Source of the DNA: CAIWHR01 sp963823215
GTDB lineage: Bacteria; Pseudomonadota; Gammaproteobacteria; Burkholderiales; Casimicrobiaceae
Assembly (NCBI GenBank): GCA_963823215.1
Contig: CAWGKT010000003.1
Location: forward strand, 186,001-250,000
Direction of reading: 5' to 3'
Length of the DNA: 64,000 nt
Under the pieces are notes generated by a model. It saw nothing but the letters and a program-made list of their open reading frames with translations, searched no databases and was not told where the DNA came from. Within the stretch, counting starts at the first letter, position 1. Each line of letters begins with the position of its first letter. The translations under genes were made by a program, and so were the position numbers. Shown here piece by piece: positions 1-9,125 of the stretch.

Positions 1-2
1 TC

Positions 3-167
3 AGGTATCAGCATGCCGACTACGACGCGGCGCTGGCCACCGCCGCGGCCGATCCGCCACCGCCGGCCCCGCCGTTCGTGCGCGCCGGCGGGAAGGTCGG
101 GCGCAACGATCCCTGTCCCTGCGGCAGCGGCAAGAAATACAAGCAGTGTCACGGCAGGCTCGCCTAG
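3..167 (+). CDS. secA: Preprotein translocase subunit SecA, C-terminal end (partial)
   Basis: Only the last 54 codons are in the window; the gene enters from the left. The reading frame ends in the SecA metal-binding tail, GRNDPCPCGSGKKYKQCHG, followed by a TAG stop. In the family this CxCxSGxxxxxCH motif binds zinc and contacts SecB and the ribosome. SecA is the cytosolic ATPase that drives Sec-dependent export. secA followed by argJ is common betaproteobacterial order. The identification rests on this signature alone. Confidence 0.93.
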   Translation, partial: RYQHADYDAALATAAADPPPPAPPFVRAGGKVGRNDPCPCGSGKKYKQCHGRLA

Positions 168-192
168 CGCGTCGAATTCCGGCGCGACCCCG

Positions 193-1422
193 ATGCCTGT
201 CCGCTACACCCCGCCCACGCCCGACCAGTTGCTGCCTGTCCCCGGAGTGACGCTCGGCACGGCCGCGGCGAAGGTCAAGAACTGGGAACGCGACGACGTG
301 CTGCTCGCCGTGTTCGAGCCGGGGACGGCAGCGGCCGGCGTGTTCACGCGAAACCGCTTCTGCGCGGCGCCGGTGATCGTCTGTCGCCGTCACCTCGAGC
401 GCGGCACGGACATCCGCGCGCTGGTCGTCAATGCCGGCAACGCCAACGCCGGCACCGGCGCCGCCGGCATCGCCGCGGCCGAGACCACGTGCGCCGCCGT
501 GGCGTCGATGCTGGGCTGCGGGCTGCCGCAGGTGCTGCCGTTCTCGACCGGCGTGATCATGGAGCCGCTGCCGGTCGCGAAGATCGTCGCCGCGCTGCCG
601 GCGGCGCGCGCGGCGCTGGCCGCCGACGGCTGGTTCGCGGCGGTGTCCGCGATCATGACGACCGACACGGTGCCGAAAGGCGCGTCGCGGCGCGTCGCCG
701 TCGGCGACGTGCAGGTCACGATCACCGGCATCGCGAAGGGCGCCGGGATGATTCATCCGGACATGGCGACCATGCTGTCGTTCGTCGCCACCGACGCGCC
801 GATCGCCGGCGAACTGCTCGCGACACTGGCGCGCGAGATCGCGGATGTCTCTTTCAACTGCGCCACGATCGACGGCGACACGTCGACCAACGACAGCTTC
901 GTGCTCGCGGCCACCGGGCGCGCGCCGATGGCGCCGATAGCCGATGGCGCCGATCCGCGCCTGCTGCCGCTGCGCGCGGCGCTCGCGGCGGTGGCCATCG
1001 AGCTCGCGCAGGCGATCGTCCGCGACGGTGAGGGCGCGACCAAGTTCATCACGCTCCGGGTCGATGGCGGAAGGGACGCCGCCGAGTGCCGCCGCATCGC
1101 GCTCGGCATCGCGCACTCGCCCCTGGTCAAGACCGCCTTCTTCGCGTCGGACCCGAACCTGGGCCGGATCGTCTGCGCGATCGGCAACGCGGCCGCACCG
1201 GACCTCGATCCCGCCCTGGTGTCCTTCTGGCTCGACGACGTGCGGGTGGTCGAGAATGGCGGCCGCGCGGCGTCGTACACGGAGGAGGCCGGCCAGCGCG
1301 TGATGAAGAACGACGAGATCATCGTCCGCGTAGCGCTCGGCCGCGGCGGCGCGTCGGCAACGGTCTGGACCTGCGACTTTTCGCACGATTACGTCAGCAT
1401 CAACGCCGATTACCGCAGCTGA
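193..1422 (+). CDS. argJ: Bifunctional glutamate N-acetyltransferase/amino-acid acetyltransferase ArgJ
   Basis: A 409-residue ArgJ, the cytosolic arginine-biosynthesis enzyme that recycles the acetyl group from N-acetylornithine to glutamate. Family members cleave themselves at an Ala-Thr bond, and the motif KGAGMIHPDMATML puts the nucleophile at about Thr193. The N-terminus (PDQLLPVPGVTLG) and the C-terminal YVSINADYRS are typical. The frame is open further upstream over the secA tail, but ATG 193 gives the expected length and start. The gene sits 25 bp after secA and just before the DUF815 ATPase gene, in the same direction. No autonomous promoter was recognised. Confidence 0.95.
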   Translation: MPVRYTPPTPDQLLPVPGVTLGTAAAKVKNWERDDVLLAVFEPGTAAAGVFTRNRFCAAPVIVCRRHLERGTDIRALVVNAGNANAGTGAAGIAAAETTCAAVASMLGCGLPQVLPFSTGVIMEPLPVAKIVAALPAARAALAADGWFAAVSAIMTTDTVPKGASRRVAVGDVQVTITGIAKGAGMIHPDMATMLSFVATDAPIAGELLATLAREIADVSFNCATIDGDTSTNDSFVLAATGRAPMAPIADGADPRLLPLRAALAAVAIELAQAIVRDGEGATKFITLRVDGGRDAAECRRIALGIAHSPLVKTAFFASDPNLGRIVCAIGNAAAPDLDPALVSFWLDDVRVVENGGRAASYTEEAGQRVMKNDEIIVRVALGRGGASATVWTCDFSHDYVSINADYRS

Positions 1423-1426
1423 CACG

Positions 1427-2323
1427 ATGGACGCTCGCGACCTCGCCGCGTTGCTGCTGCGCCTCGAGGGCATCCTCCAGCGCGTCGAGGGCATGCTGCC
1501 GCCCGTGCCGCCGCCTCCCGACTGGAGCGCAACCGCATTCCGCTGGCGCAAGCGCGCCGGCCGCGGGCATCTCGCGGCCGTGCCCCATCCGCACGCGATC
1601 CGTCTCGCCGATCTTGTCGCGATCGACGACCAGAAGCACGCGATCGACGCCAACACGCGGCAGTTTGTCGCCGGCTTGCCGGCGAACAACGTGCTGCTCA
1701 CCGGCTCGCGCGGCACCGGCAAGTCTTCGCTCGTGAAGGCGATGCTCGTGAAGTACGCGGCGAAGGGCCTGCGGCTGATCGAGGTCGACAAGGCCGATCT
1801 CGTCGACCTTCCCGACATCGCCGCCGAGGTCGCGGCGCGCCGCGAGCGTTTCATCGTGTTCTGCGACGACCTGAGCTTCGACGCGGGCGACCCCGGCTAC
1901 AAGGCGCTGAAGGTGATGCTCGATGGCACGATCGCGGCGGCGGCGGCGAACATGCTGATCTATGCGACGTCGAACCGCCGGCACCTGATGCCCGAATACT
2001 TCAGCGAGAATCTCGAGACGAGGCACATCGGCGAGGAGGTTCACCCCGGCGAGTCGGTCGAGGAGAAGATCTCGCTGTCGGAGCGCTTCGGTCTGTGGGT
2101 CTCGTTCTATCCGTTCAGCCAGGACGACTATCTCGCCGCGGTGGCGTCGTGGCTGAACGCGTTCGACGTCGGCCCACCGAAATCCCCGCGCGAAGCCGAG
2201 GCGCGCACGCGCGAAGCGGTGCAATTCGCGCTGCAGCGGGGCTCGCGCAGCGGCCGAGTCGCGTGGCAGTTCGCCAGGAGCTACGCCGGCGCTGCCGGAT
2301 TGCGCAGAAAACCGGGCGCGTGA
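1427..2323 (+). CDS. DUF815-family AAA+ ATPase
   Basis: A 298-residue P-loop ATPase of the DUF815 family. A proline-rich stretch near residues 25-32 precedes the nucleotide-binding core. The Walker A motif GSRGTGKSS is near residues 93-101 and a Walker B-like FIVFCDDL is near 145. The family is widespread next to argJ and mutT in betaproteobacteria, but its substrate is not settled. It begins 5 bp after argJ, and its stop overlaps the GTG start of the following Nudix gene, which suggests translational coupling. Family membership is secure; function is not assigned. Confidence 0.88.
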   Translation: MDARDLAALLLRLEGILQRVEGMLPPVPPPPDWSATAFRWRKRAGRGHLAAVPHPHAIRLADLVAIDDQKHAIDANTRQFVAGLPANNVLLTGSRGTGKSSLVKAMLVKYAAKGLRLIEVDKADLVDLPDIAAEVAARRERFIVFCDDLSFDAGDPGYKALKVMLDGTIAAAAANMLIYATSNRRHLMPEYFSENLETRHIGEEVHPGESVEEKISLSERFGLWVSFYPFSQDDYLAAVASWLNAFDVGPPKSPREAEARTREAVQFALQRGSRSGRVAWQFARSYAGAAGLRRKPGA

Positions 2324-3264
2324 GCGACGACCTCCTGCACGTCGCGGCGGCCGTCATCCAGCGCCCTGGCGGACAGGTGCTGCTCGCGCAGCGCCCGGCC
2401 GGCAAGGCTTACGCAGGCTATTGGGAATTTCCCGGCGGCAAGCTTGAGCCCGGCGAGTCCCCGCGGGAAGCGCTCGACCGCGAGCTCGCCGAAGAGCTGG
2501 GTCTCACCGTGCGCCGCGCTGCTCCTTGGCTCGTGCAGCGGTACCGTTATCCGCACGCCCACGTCCTCCTTCACTTCTTCCGCGTGTTCGAATGGGACGG
2601 CGATCCGGTCGGCCACGACGGACAGGCATTCGCCTGGCAGACGCCGGGAAATTTCGGTGTTGTGCCGCTGCTGCCGGCCAATACGTTCGTGCTGCGCGCG
2701 TTGCTGCTGCCACCCGTTTACGGAATCAGCATGGCGGACGAGCTCGGCGAGGCGGAATTTCTCGCGCGCGCGAGGTCGGCGCTGGAGCGCGGGCTGGCGC
2801 TGGTCCAGATCCGCGAGAAGGCCTGGCCCGCGTCACGACAGCAAGCGCTGGTCGCCGCGCTCGTCGCGCTCGCGCAGCCGCGCGGTGCCAGGGTGCTGTG
2901 GAATGGCGATGTCGGGCGCGCGCGCGCCCTGGGCTGCGATGGCGTGCACTGGACGGCGGACGTGCTTGCCACTGCGACCGCGCGACCGGACGGCATGCTC
3001 TGCGCGGCGTCCTGTCACACGCGCCCGGATATCGAGCGTGCCGGCAGGCTCGGGCTCGACTTCGCGGTATTGGGGCCCGTATTGCCGACGTCGTCGCATC
3101 CAGGCGGGCAGACGCTCGGCTGGGAGGCCTTCGCGGCGATTGCCGAGCTGACACCGCTGCCGATCTATGCGTTGGGCGGCCTAGAGCCTGCCGATACGGC
3201 CATCGCGATCGCGCACGGCGCACATGGTGTCGCGCTGCGCCGCGCGGCGTGGCCCGCGGTCTGA
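2320..3264 (+). CDS. mutT: Nudix hydrolase (MutT-like) fused to a thiamine-phosphate-synthase-like domain
   Basis: A 314-residue two-domain protein. Residues 1-130 are a MutT-type Nudix domain; the Nudix box runs from GKLEPGES to REL-AEELG and has the catalytic RExxEE core. Such domains hydrolyse 8-oxo-dGTP and related oxidised nucleotides. Residues 140-314 resemble ThiE/TenI TIM barrels (LVQIREK, GVHW, GPVLPTSSHPG, IYALGG). The fusion is a known betaproteobacterial architecture; whether the C-terminal domain is catalytic is unclear. The GTG start at 2320 overlaps the preceding stop (GTGA), so the longer open frame upstream is not needed. Confidence 0.86.
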   Translation: MSDDLLHVAAAVIQRPGGQVLLAQRPAGKAYAGYWEFPGGKLEPGESPREALDRELAEELGLTVRRAAPWLVQRYRYPHAHVLLHFFRVFEWDGDPVGHDGQAFAWQTPGNFGVVPLLPANTFVLRALLLPPVYGISMADELGEAEFLARARSALERGLALVQIREKAWPASRQQALVAALVALAQPRGARVLWNGDVGRARALGCDGVHWTADVLATATARPDGMLCAASCHTRPDIERAGRLGLDFAVLGPVLPTSSHPGGQTLGWEAFAAIAELTPLPIYALGGLEPADTAIAIAHGAHGVALRRAAWPAV

Positions 3265-3299
3265 CGCCGGTTCGTGCCTCGAACAGTGGGGCGAACGCG

Positions 3300-3509
3300 C
3301 TAGTCTCGGCTCTGGCTGTCGTCGGGCGCAACCGAGAGTTCGTCGGCGTCGGGCGCTTCTGCGGTTGGGACGCGGTAGGCCCCGCTTGCCCACGCGCCGA
3401 AATCGATCAGCTTGCAACGCTCGGAACAGAACGGCCGCCAGCGAGAACCCGGACTCCAATCCACGCCCGCGCCGCATTGGGGACAGGCTATCGTCCGCGG
3501 CCTCGACAT
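3300..3509 (-). CDS. yacG: DNA gyrase inhibitor / zinc-binding protein YacG
   Basis: A 69-residue protein with the YacG four-cysteine zinc site: CPQCGAGVDW near the N-terminus and FCSERCKLIDFGAWASG near the middle. In Escherichia coli YacG binds GyrB and inhibits gyrase. Gene order on the minus strand is zapD then yacG, 3 bp apart, after coaE, which is the conserved coaE-zapD-yacG neighbourhood. The acidic tail after residue 50 is variable in the family. Convergent with the Nudix gene on the left. Confidence 0.92.
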   Translation of the reverse strand: MSRPRTIACPQCGAGVDWSPGSRWRPFCSERCKLIDFGAWASGAYRVPTAEAPDADELSVAPDDSQSRD

Positions 3510-3512
3510 CGC

Positions 3513-4304
3513 TCAGAGGTTACAGAACGCGAGCTCGAATTCCACGTCGTGGTCATAGACGGTGCCCCGGTCCATTCCGGTGACGCCGATGAACCGGATG
3601 TTGAGCGCGTACTTGTTCGCGCTGATTTCCGGCACGCAAGGCAGGTCGTGGGGTACCGTGAGGCGCAGCAGCTGCGCGACCTTCGACGTCGTCAGCATCA
3701 GCTGGAAGACGCCGCGGTACGCGGTTTGCCGCGTGGCGCGGCCGTTGTCGCGCAGCAGCCGCAGGATGATCGCAAGCCCATCGTGGATCGGCAGGAAAGG
3801 TTCGATCCAGCCTTCGAGGTCGCTGCGGCGCGCGGCCGGGTCGCCGTGCAGCCAGTAGTGGTACCCGGGAAGATCGAATTCGCAGACCCCGCCCGGGATT
3901 GCCGTGCGCTGCTTGATCGTCATCAGCCATTCGTTGTCGCGCAGGTGCACGCCGACCTTGCCTGCCTGTGCCAGCAACGCGGCGTTCGCCCGGTCGATGT
4001 CGGCGAGCAGCGGCTCGAGCACGCGGGTTTCGATCGCCGGATTGGAACGCAGCGGCGCCAGCAGCTGCTTCTGTCGTTCGAGTTCCTGCAGCAACTCGGT
4101 CTTGAGATCCGCGCGCGCCGCGACGTCGGTGATCTCGAAGAGCACAGCGAGCGCGGCATGATGGTCGGGGGCCTCGCTCTGCGCGGCAAAGAAATGCGCG
4201 CGGTAGTAGAGATCCTCGAGTCGCATCAGCGTTCGAATGCGCTCGTTCAGCGGGTGCTCATAGCGGATCACGGCAAGTGGACGGACATTGTCTCGATCCG
4301 GCAT
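3513..4304 (-). CDS. zapD: Cell division protein ZapD
   Basis: A 263-residue ZapD (DUF1342) protein, which cross-links FtsZ filaments at the division ring. The N-terminus is typical (YEHPLNERIRTLMRLEDLY), as are the internal blocks YHYWLHGDP, RQTAYRGVFQ and the basic and hydrophobic C-terminal region. Length matches the family. It lies between coaE and yacG on the minus strand, 39 bp from coaE, consistent with one operon. Confidence 0.94.
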   Translation of the reverse strand: MPDRDNVRPLAVIRYEHPLNERIRTLMRLEDLYYRAHFFAAQSEAPDHHAALAVLFEITDVAARADLKTELLQELERQKQLLAPLRSNPAIETRVLEPLLADIDRANAALLAQAGKVGVHLRDNEWLMTIKQRTAIPGGVCEFDLPGYHYWLHGDPAARRSDLEGWIEPFLPIHDGLAIILRLLRDNGRATRQTAYRGVFQLMLTTSKVAQLLRLTVPHDLPCVPEISANKYALNIRFIGVTGMDRGTVYDHDVEFELAFCNL

Positions 4305-4343
4305 TTTGCCTCAAGTAGCGCCGGCCGGGAGGGCACGAGGCGC

Positions 4344-4973
4344 CTATTGCGCCGTGGTCCCCCGATTTCCTCCGCCGTTCGCGGCCAGTGCCCGATAGCG
4401 GCGGTCAAGTTCGGCCACCTGCGGGGCGATAGCCGCCGGTGGCCCCGCGTTGTCCAGAATGTCGTCGGCCCGCGCGAGTCGGTCGGCACGTGACAGTTGT
4501 GCGGCCATGATCGCGCGCACGCCAGCGGCGGGGAGCCCGCTGCGCGCCATGACCCGGCGGACCTGCTCCTCCTCCGGGCAATCGACGACCAGCACCCGGT
4601 CGACGGTGGACAGGCCACCGCGCTCGTAGAGCAATGGTACGACGAGCAGGCCGTAGGGACCGGCCCAGGCATCCACCTCCCGGCGCGCGGCCGCGCGAAT
4701 CAGCGGATGCAGGATCGCCTCGAGCCGGGCCCGCGCGTCGGCGTCGTCGAATACCAGCTGGCGCAGGCGGCCGCGATCGAGCGTTCCATCGGATTGGCGG
4801 AACTCGGGTCCGAATGCGGCGAGCACCGCCGCGTGGCCCGGCTCGCCCGGCGCGGTGAGTGCGTGCGCCAGGACGTCGGTGTCCGTAACGTCCACGCCCA
4901 ATGCCGCAAAGGCCCCGGATACGGCGGACTTGCCGGTCCCGATGCCCCCGGTGAGGCCGACAATAAGGCTCAC
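4344..4973 (-). CDS. coaE: Dephospho-CoA kinase
   Basis: A 209-residue enzyme that phosphorylates dephospho-CoA, the last step of CoA synthesis. The P-loop GLTGGIGTGKS begins at about residue 6, and the DTDVLAH block and family C-terminal helices are present. The GTG at 4973 gives a normal N-terminus (VSLIVGLTGG). The frame is also open upstream through two 60-bp repeat units to an ATG at 5093, whose ATGA overlaps the pilD stop. The enzyme may therefore be made with a 40-residue repeat-encoded leader. Identity is sure; the start is ambiguous. Confidence 0.93.
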   Translation of the reverse strand: MSLIVGLTGGIGTGKSAVSGAFAALGVDVTDTDVLAHALTAPGEPGHAAVLAAFGPEFRQSDGTLDRGRLRQLVFDDADARARLEAILHPLIRAAARREVDAWAGPYGLLVVPLLYERGGLSTVDRVLVVDCPEEEQVRRVMARSGLPAAGVRAIMAAQLSRADRLARADDILDNAGPPAAIAPQVAELDRRYRALAANGGGNRGTTAQ

Positions 4974-5093
4974 TGGACTACCTTGGTGCTGCGCACTCCG
5001 GTATTCGCCCTTGGGACGGCCCGGCGGGCTCGCTGGACTACCTTCGCGCTGCGCGCTCCGGAATTCGCCCTTGGGACGGCCCGGCGGGCTCAT
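4974..5093 (-). repeat. Two tandem 60-bp GC-rich repeat units between pilD and coaE
   Basis: Units 4974-5033 and 5034-5093 are near-identical with a period of exactly 60 bp. On the minus strand each reads as twenty open codons (core SPPGRPKGEYRSAQ), in frame with coaE. The first unit begins ATGAGC, and its TGA serves as the pilD stop. The same element occurs at 18757-18876. The shared core CCGGGCCGYCCCAAGGG also appears in the single repeats at 19229, 31034 and, in diverged form, 16894 and 37347. Confidence 0.9.
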
Positions 5094-5932
5094 GGAAAGA
5101 ACAGCTTGACGAGCGTGGAACCGAAGAAGAGCGCGATCGCGCCGGCGATCGCCAGGTAGGGGCCGAAGGCGAGGGGGACCGAATGGTCGCGACCCTTGAA
5201 TACGATGAGCGAGATCCCGATGCCCGCACCGACGACCGACGACAGGAGCACGATCACCGGCAGCAACTGCCAGCCGAGCCATGCACCCAGTGCGGCCAGC
5301 AGCTTGAAATCGCCGTAGCCCATCCCTTCCTTGCCGCGAATCAGCTTGAACAGCCAGTAGATCGACCACAGCGACAGGTAACCGGCGAGCGCACCGATCA
5401 CCGCGTCCGGCAGGGAGGCGAACGTGTGCCAGAGGTTGGCAATGAGACCGGCCCAGAGCAGCGGCAGCGTGATGCTGTCGGGCAGGAGCTGGGTGTCGAG
5501 ATCGATCATCGTCAGCGCCAGGAGCGACCACAGGAGCACGCAGGCGGCGATGCCCTGGGGTGTGACGCCGAAACGCCAGACGGCGCATGCGGCCAGCAGC
5601 CCGCCCAGAACTTCGACCACAGGATAGCGCGGGGAAATCGGCGCCTTGCAGCCTGCGCACTGGCCGCGCAGCATCAGCCACGAAACGACCGGGACATTCT
5701 GCAGTGCGGTGATGGGCGCGCCGCACGCCGGACACGCGGAACGGGGAACGACCAGATTGTAGACCGGACCCGGAGCGGGGTTCTCGCCGCGCAGCTCGGC
5801 GCATTGCTCCTGCCAGCCACGCTCGAGCATTTTCGGCAGCCGATGGATGACAACGTTCAGGAAGCTGCCCACGCACAAGCCCAAGAGTGCGGCAATCGCC
5901 GTGGCGAGAAACGGATCCAGCGTGCCGGCCAT
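5090..5932 (-). CDS. pilD: Prepilin peptidase / N-methyltransferase PilD
   Basis: A 280-residue inner-membrane aspartic protease that cleaves and methylates type IV prepilins. The zinc-binding pair CPACG (about residue 70) and CAGCK (about 100) is present. Both catalytic aspartate motifs are there: MIDLDTQLLPD and GMGYGDFKLL. Multiple membrane segments follow the cytoplasmic zinc loop. The ATG at 5932 is chosen over 5959 because it directly precedes the first membrane helix. The stop overlaps the repeat upstream of coaE. It is in the conserved pilB-pilC-pilD-coaE order. Confidence 0.95.
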   Translation of the reverse strand: MAGTLDPFLATAIAALLGLCVGSFLNVVIHRLPKMLERGWQEQCAELRGENPAPGPVYNLVVPRSACPACGAPITALQNVPVVSWLMLRGQCAGCKAPISPRYPVVEVLGGLLAACAVWRFGVTPQGIAACVLLWSLLALTMIDLDTQLLPDSITLPLLWAGLIANLWHTFASLPDAVIGALAGYLSLWSIYWLFKLIRGKEGMGYGDFKLLAALGAWLGWQLLPVIVLLSSVVGAGIGISLIVFKGRDHSVPLAFGPYLAIAGAIALFFGSTLVKLFFP

Positions 5933-6040
5933 GGACGAGCTAAGCCCGCGCGGAAACACCGGCGCCAGCGCGCGCCGCGCCCGGCAGTGCCGCCGGCCGC
6001 GGGCGCGGCGCGGGTCGCGTCGCCGCCCCGGCGGGTACGC

Positions 6041-7264
6041 TCAAACGACAGAGCCCAGCTTGAAGATCGGCAGGTACATCGCGACGACGAGGCCGCCGAT
6101 CACGACGCCGAGGAACACGATGATGATCGGCTCGAGCAGGCTGGACAGCGCCGACACGGCGTCGTCCACTTCGCGCTCGTAGAATTCGGCGATCTTTGAA
6201 AGCATGTTGTCGACCGAGCCCGACTCCTCGCCGATCTGCGTCATCTGCAGCACCATCGGCGGGAACAGCTTGGTGTTCGTCATCGCGTTGGTCAGGCTCG
6301 CACCCGTGCTGACCTCGGTCTGGATGCGCTTGGTGCCCGCGGCATACACCATGTTGCCGGCCGCGCCTCCGACGGCGTCCAACGACTCGACGAGCGGCAC
6401 GCCGGCCGCGAACATCGTGGCGAGCGTGCGCGTCCAGCGCGCGATCGTGGCCTTTTCGAGGATGATCCCGATCACCGGAATCTTGAGCCCGAGGCGGTCG
6501 ATCGTGTAGCGGAACGCGGTGGATCGGCGCATAAGCACGAAGAACGAGAAGATCGCCGCCCCGACGATCATGATCATCAGCCACCACCAGGTGACGAAGA
6601 AGTCGGAAATGGCCATCACGAGCAAGGTCGGCGCCGGCAGGTCCGCGCCGAAACTGGTGAACACCTGCTTGAACGCCGGGATTACCCACACCATGATGAC
6701 CCAGACGACGACGATCGCGACGACGATCACCGATATCGGATAGAACAGCGCCGACTTGATCTTGCTCTTGATGGCGAGGATCTTTTCCTTGTAGGTTGCG
6801 AGACGGTCGAGGATCGCGTCCAGCGTGCCTGACGTCTCGCCGGCACTCACCAGATTGCAGTACAGCGCATCGAACTGGACGGGGTGCTCGCGGAACGCCT
6901 GTGACAGGCTCGAGCCGGCTTCGATTCGGCCCTTGATGTCCAGCATCAGCCGCGAGAACCGCGCATTGCTGTGGCCGCGCGCGACAATGTCGAACGTCTG
7001 CAGCAGGGGCACGCCGGCCCGCAGCATGGTCGCGAGCTGCCGGGTGAAAAAGGTCACTTCCTTCTCGCCGACCCGGCTCCCGCCGCGAAACGTCTGCCGC
7101 TTGACCTTGGTGACGCGAATGCCCTGCCGCCGCAGGTTGGTCGTGACGACCGTCTCGGAGGCCGCACGCACCTCGCCGCGCACCTGGCGGTTGTTGCGGT
7201 CGACGCCCTCCCAGACGAAAGTGAATTCCTTGACGTCCCTGCGCTGTGCGGCTGCTGTGGCCAT
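6041..7264 (-). CDS. pilC: Type IV pilus inner-membrane platform protein PilC
   Basis: A 407-residue GspF/PilC protein with two repeated T2SSF domains, each followed by membrane helices. The first domain contains FTRQLATMLRAGVPLL and the second WTRTLATMFAAGVPLVESL; the C-terminus ends FLGVVIGGLVVAMYLPIFKL. It anchors the pilus motor in the inner membrane and works with PilB and PilD. It starts 20 bp after pilB ends and lies 108 bp before pilD on the minus strand. Confidence 0.96.
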   Translation of the reverse strand: MATAAAQRRDVKEFTFVWEGVDRNNRQVRGEVRAASETVVTTNLRRQGIRVTKVKRQTFRGGSRVGEKEVTFFTRQLATMLRAGVPLLQTFDIVARGHSNARFSRLMLDIKGRIEAGSSLSQAFREHPVQFDALYCNLVSAGETSGTLDAILDRLATYKEKILAIKSKIKSALFYPISVIVVAIVVVWVIMVWVIPAFKQVFTSFGADLPAPTLLVMAISDFFVTWWWLMIMIVGAAIFSFFVLMRRSTAFRYTIDRLGLKIPVIGIILEKATIARWTRTLATMFAAGVPLVESLDAVGGAAGNMVYAAGTKRIQTEVSTGASLTNAMTNTKLFPPMVLQMTQIGEESGSVDNMLSKIAEFYEREVDDAVSALSSLLEPIIIVFLGVVIGGLVVAMYLPIFKLGSVV

Positions 7265-7284
7265 GAGCTACCCCTTTGGCGCCA

Positions 7285-9006
7285 TCATTCGTTGGTGACG
7301 GCTTCGATTTCCTCAAGCGACATGATGCCCTGCTTGACCTTGATCAGGCCCGATTGTCGCAGATCGCGTATGCCCTCCTTCTTCGCCTGATCCGCTATGT
7401 CGAAGGCGGTGCCGTTGCGCATGATGAGCTGGCGCATGTCATCGGTGATCGGCAGTACCTGGTAGATGCCGACCCGGCCCTTGTAGCCCGTGCCCTTGCA
7501 CTGGTCGCATCCGATCGGGCCGAACGGCTGCCACGAGCCGTCCAGGTCCTCGTCGGTGAATCCGGCGTGCAGCAGCGCCTCCGGCGGAATGTCCTTCGGC
7601 TTCTTGCATTGCGTGCACAGCTTGCGGCCGAGCCGCTGGGCGGTGATCAGGATGACGGACGAGGCCACATTGAACGGCGCCACGCCCATGTTGAGCAGCC
7701 GCAGCAGCGTCGTGGGCGCGTCATTGGTATGCAGCGTCGACAGCACGAGGTGACCGGTCTGCGCCGCCTTGATCGCAATATCGGCGGTCTCCAGGTCGCG
7801 GATTTCGCCGACCATGATCACATCCGGATCCTGGCGCAGGAACGCGCGCAGCGCGGTGGCAAACGTGAGCCCGGCCTTTTCGTTCACGTTGACCTGATTG
7901 ACGCCCGCCAGCTGGATTTCCGCCGGGTCTTCCGCGGTGGAGATGTTGATCCCAGGCTCGTTCAGGATGTTGAGGCACGTATAGAGCGAGACCGTCTTGC
8001 CGCTACCGGTCGGGCCGGTGACGAGGATCATGCCGTAGGGCCGCCCGATGGCCTCCATCAGCGCCGCCTGCTGGTCCGGCTCGTAACCCAGCGCCTCGAT
8101 GCCGAGCTTGATCCCCGACGAATCCAGGATACGCATGACGATCTTTTCGCCGAAGAGCGTCGGCAGCGTGCTGACGCGGAAGTCGATCGCCTTCGACTTC
8201 GACAGCACGATCTTCATCCGGCCGTCCTGCGGTACGCGTTTTTCGGAGATGTCGAGCTTGGAGATGACCTTGATCCGGGATGCGAGCTTGTCCTTGATGA
8301 CGAGCGGCGGCTGGGCGACCTCCATCAGAATGCCGTCGAGCCGATAGCGAACCCGGTAATATTTCTCGTACGGTTCGAAATGGATGTCCGAGACGCCAGC
8401 GGAGATCGCGTCGATCAGTATCTTCTGGAGGTACCGGACGACCGGCGCGTCCTCGATCTCGGTGCTTTCCTCGTCGCTGGACTGCGCGCTGTCGGCTTCC
8501 TGGAGATCGACCTCCAGGTCTTCCATGGAGGTGGCGTCCTTCAGCAAGGCGCCGGAGGCTTCGACGAGCTTGTGGATCGCGGCCGCCAGCTTGTCGTTCT
8601 CGACGACGACTGGCTCGATGATCAGGTTCGTCTTGAACCGGATCTCCTCCAGGCCCTGCAGGTTGGCCGGATCGGAGGTGGCGACGTAGAGTCGATTGCC
8701 ACGCTTGTGCAGCGGCAGAACGTGCCGCGCCTGGGCAATCTTGAGGTCGATCAGGTCCTTCGGGAACAGTTCGGCGTCGTATCCCGCAAGGTCCAGCAAC
8801 GGGACGCCGAAGGCGCGCGAGGCGAACACCGCAAGCTGGTTCGCCGAGATCTTCTTGCCGGCGATGACGTGGTCTACAAACGTGGTTCCGACCTGTTGGG
8901 CCTGCGTCTGCAACGCCTCGGCCTCGAATTCCGTCATGAGGCCGTGCTGCGCCAGTGCGCGGGCGAGGCCGCTGATATTGCGCGTCGAGGCGGCGTGCGT
9001 GGCCAT
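7285..9006 (-). CDS. pilB: Type IV pilus assembly ATPase PilB
   Basis: A 573-residue secretion ATPase powering pilus extension. The N-terminal MshEN-type region is followed by Walker A GPTGSGKT (near residue 335), an Asp box, the Walker B region DPDVIMVGEIRD and a His-box QTGH. The zinc-binding pair CTQCKKP and CDQCKGTG lies near residues 460-500. The ATG at 9006 (MATHAAS) is preferred to 9066 because it matches PilB length. The 119 bp upstream separate it from corB; they contain a GTCGGC/GCCGAC inverted repeat and no clear promoter. Confidence 0.96.
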   Translation of the reverse strand: MATHAASTRNISGLARALAQHGLMTEFEAEALQTQAQQVGTTFVDHVIAGKKISANQLAVFASRAFGVPLLDLAGYDAELFPKDLIDLKIAQARHVLPLHKRGNRLYVATSDPANLQGLEEIRFKTNLIIEPVVVENDKLAAAIHKLVEASGALLKDATSMEDLEVDLQEADSAQSSDEESTEIEDAPVVRYLQKILIDAISAGVSDIHFEPYEKYYRVRYRLDGILMEVAQPPLVIKDKLASRIKVISKLDISEKRVPQDGRMKIVLSKSKAIDFRVSTLPTLFGEKIVMRILDSSGIKLGIEALGYEPDQQAALMEAIGRPYGMILVTGPTGSGKTVSLYTCLNILNEPGINISTAEDPAEIQLAGVNQVNVNEKAGLTFATALRAFLRQDPDVIMVGEIRDLETADIAIKAAQTGHLVLSTLHTNDAPTTLLRLLNMGVAPFNVASSVILITAQRLGRKLCTQCKKPKDIPPEALLHAGFTDEDLDGSWQPFGPIGCDQCKGTGYKGRVGIYQVLPITDDMRQLIMRNGTAFDIADQAKKEGIRDLRQSGLIKVKQGIMSLEEIEAVTNE

Positions 9007-9125
9007 TAGCGGATCTGCGTTGGGCGGATTGGCGCGGGTGCGGGTAGCATCCCGGGTGTCAAGCAATTCCTGTGCCGTGTCGGCTACAACCCGCCGACGT
9101 CGGCATTATTCCAATCGCATAAAAC

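Noticed and set aside
1..1854. 617-residue minus-strand open frame over argJ and the ATPase gene
   Set aside because: It is an antisense shadow of two well-identified genes in GC-rich DNA; its composition is Arg/Gly-rich and it matches no family.
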